Positions 58,094-64,000 of a stretch of DNA of 64,000 nucleotides are shown here, piece after piece. The stretch comes from Malachius bipustulatus (Eukaryota > Arthropoda > Insecta > Coleoptera > Melyridae). The notes beneath the pieces are model-generated. The model ran no database searches. It saw only the letters and a program-made list of their open reading frames with translations, and was not told where the DNA came from. Location of the stretch: NCBI GenBank assembly GCA_910589415.1, contig OU342630.1, forward strand, positions 82,580,186-82,644,185. Reading direction: 5' to 3'. How positions within the stretch are numbered: the stretch's first letter is position 1; every line of letters starts with the position of its first letter. The position numbers were made by a program, and so were the translations under genes.

Positions 58094-58484
58094 AATGTTA
58101 CCTGTGATGGCTGAACAAGAGGTAAATACTTCATTATTCAACTTTAAAAATGAATTTTCAGACAGTTCAGTTTTAGGTATCAGAATTTATTATAACTTTC
58201 ATCAGCGTGTTGAATCGGCTCTAAAATTAAGTTTGAAAAGTATCACCCATGTTAATTAGTTTAAAAAGAAAACTTGCTAGCAGAAATTTTTTTTAGATTT
58301 GATCGTTTTGCAATCTGTAAACATGCTCAGTCAATTTGGTCAAAACAAACAATTGAAAGCACTAATAGCAAACTTAATAGAATATTTTGAAACAGAGTTC
58401 GTTAATGGTGGTCCACTTTTATTGTTAACTTCGGTCTTGTCAACTTCTGATCCGCGGACCATATTGAAAAATTTTACACTATAA
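58094..58484 (+). CDS. Candidate two-exon small gene or mobile-element-derived gene start
   Basis: ATG at 58094 opens a 28-base first exon (MLPVMAEQE) ending at GG/GTAAAT, with the donor GT at 58122. A polypyrimidine tract and TTTTTTTTAG precede 58297. Joining the two keeps the frame (phase 1 to 1) and gives a protein of about 71 residues to the stop at 58482-58484. Exon 2 reads DLIVLQSVNMLSQFG, QLKALIANLIEYFETEF and NGGPLL. This arrangement loosely resembles the N-terminal part of insect mobile-element-like proteins (IxNxxxYFxxE followed by GGPL). The end (TSVLSTSDPRTILKNFTL) looks frame-shifted relative to that pattern, so it may be a decayed copy. It is a possibility rather than a firm gene. 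Confidence 0.3.
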
Positions 58485-59002
58485 AATTAACACTCTTTAT
58501 ATGAAAAGCTCTTCATGGCAGATAACACACAGAGTCATCCAGAAACTTCAGAAAATACAGACAGCTGTTCCGATCTCGTTATGACCGCATCAGTCACATA
58601 TTGAAGAGTGCCTAGTTTTCCGGGCATTCATGCATATTATAATTTTAAATATTGGGCACCTTAAGAATGATTGTTTTCGAGAAAATCTAGAATAAACTTT
58701 ATTTTTTGTGATTTCATTTTCTTAATTTCATTGACTTTAACAATTTGAAAGTATAACAAACGAAAACGTCAAAAATTAAGAAAAAAAAATTATAATATTC
58801 AACTGAAAACCCACAGATAAGGCTATTACAAAAATGATACCACATATTCTCAACTTTTTCTAGATTGTCTGGGAAAAAGCTAGTTTAAACTTCTTATCTG
58901 CTCATCGAATAATACCCACCCCCATTGCTACAATAAATTTGACCGGGAGCCTAATATTTCCATAAGGATTCTGCGGGGTCCTTTATCAAACTTTCTGAAA
59001 TT
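58485..59002. other. AT-rich DNA, nothing recognised
   Basis: The sequence directly after the candidate stop (58490-58620) is a little more coding-like but has no recognisable family. Confidence 0.45.
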
Positions 59003-59340
59003 ACATCTTTTTCTCTTGGTTTTCCTCTTTTGTCAATTGCTTGTCCCAGTAAGTTAAATGGTTTTCTTATTCTTCATTCTATCAGTGAGAATAGTCATTG
59101 ATTTATCAATCAATTTCCTTTTATGTCAAATTAGTTTCACTGTATATCAATTGCTTTTCCTATTTACGTGCAGTGACAGTATTATGAACATTGGAAAAGC
59201 ATTTGGTATAAAAGGAATCTAATTTTGACATAAAAGGAATTTAAATTGAAAAATCACATGACTTTTGATCAATGGGAAAAGTATTTCACAAATTTGGAAA
59301 CACAATTGACAAAAGATGAAAACTAAAGATAAAAGAATGT
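59003..59340. mobile_element. 338-bp MITE, second copy of the 1.5-kb family
   Basis: The left end ACATCTTTTTCTCTTGG and the right end, whose complement reads ACATTCTTTTATCTTTAG, begin imperfect terminal repeats of about 45 bases that include CTTTTGTCAATTG. They match the termini of 1474-1647. The longer middle of this copy contains further CTTTTATGTCAAATTAG/CTAATTTTGACATAAAAGG inverted blocks (about 59115-59240). Confidence 0.8.
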
Positions 59341-62300
59341 ATTTTACCCTTTAGTTGATCCATCCCTTTAAATGAGGACTTACAGGGCTCCAGATCCGTA
59401 TGCCTTGAATTTCTAAACCTGCGGAGTAGTAATTGGCTCTTACCGGTGATTTTTGCTTCATTATATGGTGAACTGTGATGGACTTCCTTGTGTGAATGTG
59501 AATGTACCTACGCCATTATTGAACTGAAATCAGAAGGATAACTGATGAGTTTTATTTACTAGTTGGAGAGAAAGAATATAAGTACCAATACAATATACCT
59601 ATACATACCCACATTTTGGTAAATTATACATAATAAAATAAACTGTAAATACAAATGATTAATAGTTGTTTTTATTCTCACCTACCATAAATATAATTTC
59701 GCCCAGCTAATAAGAATAATCGTCAATTTTGATCATTCATATTAAATTTCATGAACATGTTTTCGCCGTGGGCAGGTGAGAACAACAAAATTAAGTTCAT
59801 GGAAGAATTAAAATTATGGTACTCGTAAAATAAGGTGGACCTGCATAAAATTAAGAGACATGTACATAGTGATCAATCCATTATTTAACAATGAGTTATA
59901 AATTTATTGGTTGACAAGATAAACAGAAATTTTTACAGAATGAATTGGTCTCGTATTTAACGAAGTATATTTTACGGCGTGAAATACTGAGCAATAAATA
60001 AATGATTAAAAAATCGTAATTTCATCTGCAATAAAATGGCATTAAAGTCTTGATACCAAAGTATCGCACAGGCACACTGTAGTTGGTATATCCTACATGT
60101 GTGGTTGTTAAATTAAAACCAATTGATACAGTTGTCATAACTCTTGCGGTATAAACCATTGCTTAAAAATAAAAAAAAAAGTTGAATCAAGAGAACACCT
60201 ACGTTTACCTGGAAGAAATCAGAACGTAAAAATTATGTTGTAAAATATATGCCCACTCACAAACACTTTAAAATTTATATTTTCATTGGAGATTTCCTAA
60301 GCTGATTATTTTGATTTAAATACCACTACAAGTCTTACGACTCTTTCCGGTGTTATATTTTATTTTCTGAACTCAGATTTCCACCTAACTCATTCTTTAG
60401 ATAACCTGACATTTAATCCGAGCATAAATTATTTGTTTGGCATCTTTAATCGAACCAAGACTTTACTGTCTCCAAATTAAGTGTTTTATTCAAATAAGAA
60501 CAGCCATCTACCTACTAAATTAGTACTGTTTGAAGAACATTCTGTAATGTGATAATTACCTTGATCAGTGTAATTAGAAAATACGTGTCAAATTCTAATT
60601 AACATACAGCACTTCGTCACTCTGGTTGATTCTGTCTTTATTTCTAAACAAATAGTCCTATGTAGAACACTAACATTTTGAATAATTCCTTACGTAAACA
60701 GTCAGCGAGAATTTGAAATTCAAATTAAAATGGGCTTCGTAAATTATCCAGCTGACAAACAAATATTTATCACTTGTCCACGAGACTTGTCCATATTAAT
60801 TAATTAGAACTATTCCGAGGTATTTTGTATAAGAAATCAGTCGTAATCATTTATTATACCAATGCCATCAATTTATACGAGAGGAATTTCTGAAAAATAT
60901 CTATAAATGCAATACGTGTGTGTCTGTGTCTGGAATAATTTTCAAAGCAGGGAGAATAACTTAGATACTAATATCACCTGTTTGATAAATTATAAACTCA
61001 ATCAATTGAGATTATTTTTAAGCTTTCAATTATTTCCATAACATTTATTTTCCAAATAATATTTTAGAAGGAATTCTGGCAAGAAATTTTGAGATTTTAA
61101 CATAATTGTGTAGGTGCTTACTTTTTATCCAAAGATTCTACCTAGGTATCTAAAAATTACATTTTTACAAAAATACGAATAATCAAAGAAAATCATCCAA
61201 TATTACTTGCTATGATTGCTTGTTGTAAAAACGCTTTCTGTTAATCGAGTGGTGGGAGATTATGGCTTTTTCAATAATGAAATATAAGCTTTTTTCTCTC
61301 ATTCCTGGAAGTTATTTTTAAAGTGTAAATCTAATCGATTCATTCACACCGAATTTAATTTAAATTTTCATTATTTTTCTAAATGAAATATGAAATTACT
61401 AGGTACCATATTCTGAGCTAGCAAATTGTAAAATGAAGCAAAAAACATGAGAATTGGAAGATAATAAGCAAGAAGTAATCATCTATGGGGTATCAAATTG
61501 CCTATAATGCCGTATCTGTAAACGTTTACAATGTTTCAGCGTTATTCACAGCACAGCGTTGTCTGTACTGCATCAATATCAAAAAGACAAGGTCTCGTTT
61601 GATATTAAAAAAAAAACGAGCTCAGGAGAATAAATAACCGGGAAGTTATTTATTATACTTTTGTTGTACTGCGGTGAGATTTAGGGGGTGAATTTAAAAT
61701 CAGTAACCAATCAATAAGTTGCTTTAAAATTAAAATGAAGATCCAAAATATTCAGTCCACGTAACTAAAAATTGATAGTTTTTCGTTAAACACCATTTCT
61801 CTGTGAGATTCAAATCAATCCACCAATTTTTCAGGTGGCAACACTGCCATAAATAAAGTAAAATACAACAAAGTGAGCCTTACATGCAGACTTGTGAAGA
61901 GTTATCAACATTACGTTAATAAAGTATGTGTAGGGATCCCGTGAGAAAGTGCAACGTGACTGAAACAATAACACGTATTTTAATAAGTATCATTGTCTCT
62001 CTCTTGCATTTATACCTTTCGGTGAATACCTTACCCAGCCTAGCATAACTTACCGTAATTGTTGACCACAGTAAGCCACAGCAAATTGTATCAGAATAAA
62101 TTAAACCTTTATTGTTGAAAAAGTCTTCACAGGAGTATGAAGCCAGACGGTAATCTAATATACAAACGTGGGTCTTTTCATTTTATTAATTTACTTGGAG
62201 GGTTAAAAATAATTAATGTAAGTTTAAAAGAGATGGCAGTTCTATTATACGAAAACCGCAGCTACTTGAAAATTCAAAAATCAGCAATGTTCATATTGTG

Positions 62301-63170
62301 TAAATGGTCATCATTTGCATCTGACAAGGTATATGTGAGGATCATAGTTACCAACAAATACGTTTTTGTTTTAGTTACATCTTTATTATAAGAATAATAA
62401 ATTTATCATAAATTAAACTTCGTTTGCGAAAATGTTTAGGAATGTCGGTTGTTGCTCTATTGGTTAATAGCAACTTATTTACTTTCTTCTACCCAGAAAA
62501 CGGCGTCTTATTATTCCTTGTTTTCTTCCGGCGCCATCTTTGTTACCTCCGTAATAGAGACAGAGTCGATCCCTATGAAGCCATTTACTTTATCATCATT
62601 AATCGTGTCCTTGCCAACGATAGCACACAATAGCAGTGCATACAACTGTTGCAGAAAAGGTTCAGATTAATGCTGGAATATGAATTCTCATCTGATTCTA
62701 ATAAATGAGCCGAAAGAAGTGGTAATTTTGGGCAATGATGCACTTCACCATAACGCCCTCTTCAGGCTTGATCCTACGGATATCTGGTAATTTTATATCT
62801 GGTGTACCTATATCTATTAGGTAATCATTTGATGTATATTTTGAAAATTCATAAACTTCACCCTACTCCGACACAAGATTGCATGATCAAAATTCTCTGA
62901 GATAGTAAGCGAACGAGTTAATAGTCATAATCATTGTCGATCTGGTTCTGATCCTATAGTTCCAGACTATACCGCAGAATCCCTAAAAGATAAATATTCT
63001 AGTTAACATTTTTGCTGACCTTATATCTTCGGCCATTTATTCATAGAACAAAACTATTTATAACTTCTAGAAGACACAGCTAGCCGCAGACAGTTTGACT
63101 TTATTGAAAATGACCACAGTTATCCGCAGGATTAATTTGTTTTTTAACAAGATGGTACTTAACCGCACAA
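59341..63170. other. Long AT-rich stretch without recognisable genes
   Basis: The open frames are all below 90 codons (for example 62137-62391 and the overlapping 62424-62633 and 62449-62670) and none is recognised. No repeat with a partner in the window was seen. Confidence 0.5.
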
Positions 63171-63241
63171 GGCCCTTCTAGTTTTTCCCCTTCGAAGGCC
63201 ACCTGATTCAAATTCGTCGGAAGCACCTCAGCATCATGGTT

Positions 63242-63565
63242 TTATTGTGTACTATGTAGTTTGTACATTCTCATAACCGGATGAGAGTCATATTCTTCCG
63301 GACTCATTTTTGGCTGGTTGTATATTTTCTGTCTTCTGCGGTCCAGAGCTTCGCATTCGCACAAAACATGTTTAGCTGTCTCTTGGGTCTTGCTGCATTC
63401 TCTGCAGTTCAGTTCTCTATTGTACAGTCCAATTTTCCTTAAGTGTTCTATTAAGGCTATTTGTCCCGTCAGTAATCCCACTGTGACATGCAACTGATTC
63501 CAGATCAGTGATAGTAGTTCTTCAGTTGTTGTAGTTTTTTGGCTCCCTTGATTAGGGCTTGATAA
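63242..63565 (-). pseudogene. C-terminal region of a non-LTR retrotransposon polyprotein
   Basis: On the minus strand an open frame that can be followed up to about 63565 gives TTTTEELLSLIWNQLHVTVG, then LLTGQIALIEHLRKIGLYNR and CRECSKTQETAKHVLCECEA, ending LHSTQ and a stop at 63242. This is the standard end of I-superfamily LINE polyproteins: the LTGH-type motif followed by a CxxC...HxLCEC knuckle. Upstream on the same strand, 63773-64000 holds the linker between reverse transcriptase and RNase H, but the RNase H domain itself (about 120 residues) is missing from 63566-63772. The copy is therefore internally deleted. The 3' UTR would lie below 63242. Confidence 0.8.
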
Positions 63566-63772
63566 ATGTTCGGTCGTTTTATTCCAATATTCTTTATATT
63601 TTTTCTTAGTTCATATATTTACTTGACCCCGTCGCCTTTTGGTTCATTTTATTTCTCCCGATCCCTGTTTCTTACCTCAAAAAGTTTTGAGGTTCAAAGC
63701 AATTTGAATTTTTGAGTCATGTGGTCTTGTTATGAATCTAGCAGGTCCACAACCACATGGTCTTTTATTTTA

Positions 63773-64000
63773 TTATGTTAAAATTCCACGAACATGTTGC
63801 TTTGTTCTTCTTGTTAGCCTTAAGCGTGCCATTCTCGCCTCTCCCATTATCATTAGATGAAGCGGATAAAGGTCTAGGAGGACCTTCCTTGCTGCAGTTG
63901 GAGTTGTTTTCATTGCCCCCGTTATTCCAAGACATGCAAGTGCTTGCACCTTATTAAGGTACAAAGTGCATCTTTTTTTTGCATAACAACTGGTCCAATC
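63773..64000 (-). pseudogene. Non-LTR retrotransposon, region between reverse transcriptase and RNase H
   Basis: The minus-strand translation reads LNKVQALACLGITGAMKTTP, then TAARKVLLDLYPLHLMIMGE and ARMARLRL. This is a highly conserved block in insect LINEs with RNase H (family form LQRLACLGITGAMRTTPTAA). It runs off the right edge of the window in the direction of the reverse transcriptase and points toward the C-terminal piece at 63.24-63.56 kb, so both belong to one element. The frame breaks just downstream of RLRL. Confidence 0.88.

Overview
The window is AT-rich (roughly two thirds A+T by eye) eukaryotic DNA dominated by dead mobile elements. Every recognisable family is typical of arthropods: mariner/IS630-type transposases, piggyBac, non-LTR retrotransposons with RNase H, a CR1/Jockey-like LINE, a Penelope-like element, and many palindromic MITEs ending in CAGGGTGT with TA target duplications. 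TACC/GTAGG microsatellites also fit an insect. I cannot name the species. No host protein-coding gene could be identified with confidence, and no bacterial-type operon, CRISPR array or rRNA gene is present.

Layout. 0-1.7 kb: fragment of a transposase DNA-binding domain and a short MITE. 5.5-9.1 kb: a mariner-type MITE split by a 3.13-kb unclassified insertion with internal tandem repeats. 11.8-12.6, 14.0-14.5, 18.0, 22.3-23.0 and 24.3-24.7 kb: palindromic MITEs. 19.6-20.2 kb: an isolated GC-rich island that could be the promoter/first exon of a host gene. 21.6-22.0 kb: decayed LINE. 24.8-25.9 kb: 3' end of a LINE whose tail received a MITE. 26.9-27.6 kb: mariner-type transposase pseudogene. 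29-34.4 kb: further MITE halves, one containing a second copy of the same LINE 3' end.

The most structured part is 36.2-47.4 kb. It begins with two nearly identical 5'-truncated Penelope-like (PLE) copies joined head to head. Each carries the GIY-YIG endonuclease region and a 3' hammerhead-ribozyme-like motif, and the pair is bounded by a 13-bp target duplication. Next comes a TTAA-flanked element with GGGCCGG termini nested in a mariner MITE, then a piggyBac pseudogene, a tRNA-like sequence, and a 5.4-kb foldback built from about 637-bp repeat units with a tandemly duplicated right arm and another foldback at its centre.

47.4-64 kb holds further large foldbacks (50.3-51.4, 51.9-52.3, 52.8-54.0, 54.6-55.9 kb), a roughly 150-bp tandem array with a TTCGTTTGTCCAC motif, a second intact copy of the 5.5-kb MITE family, a small possible two-exon gene at 58.1-58.5 kb, a second copy of the 1.5-kb MITE family, and a LINE C-terminal region running off the right edge.

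The window reads as a gene-poor intergenic or intronic interval in an insect genome with heavy, recent and often nested mobile-element activity.
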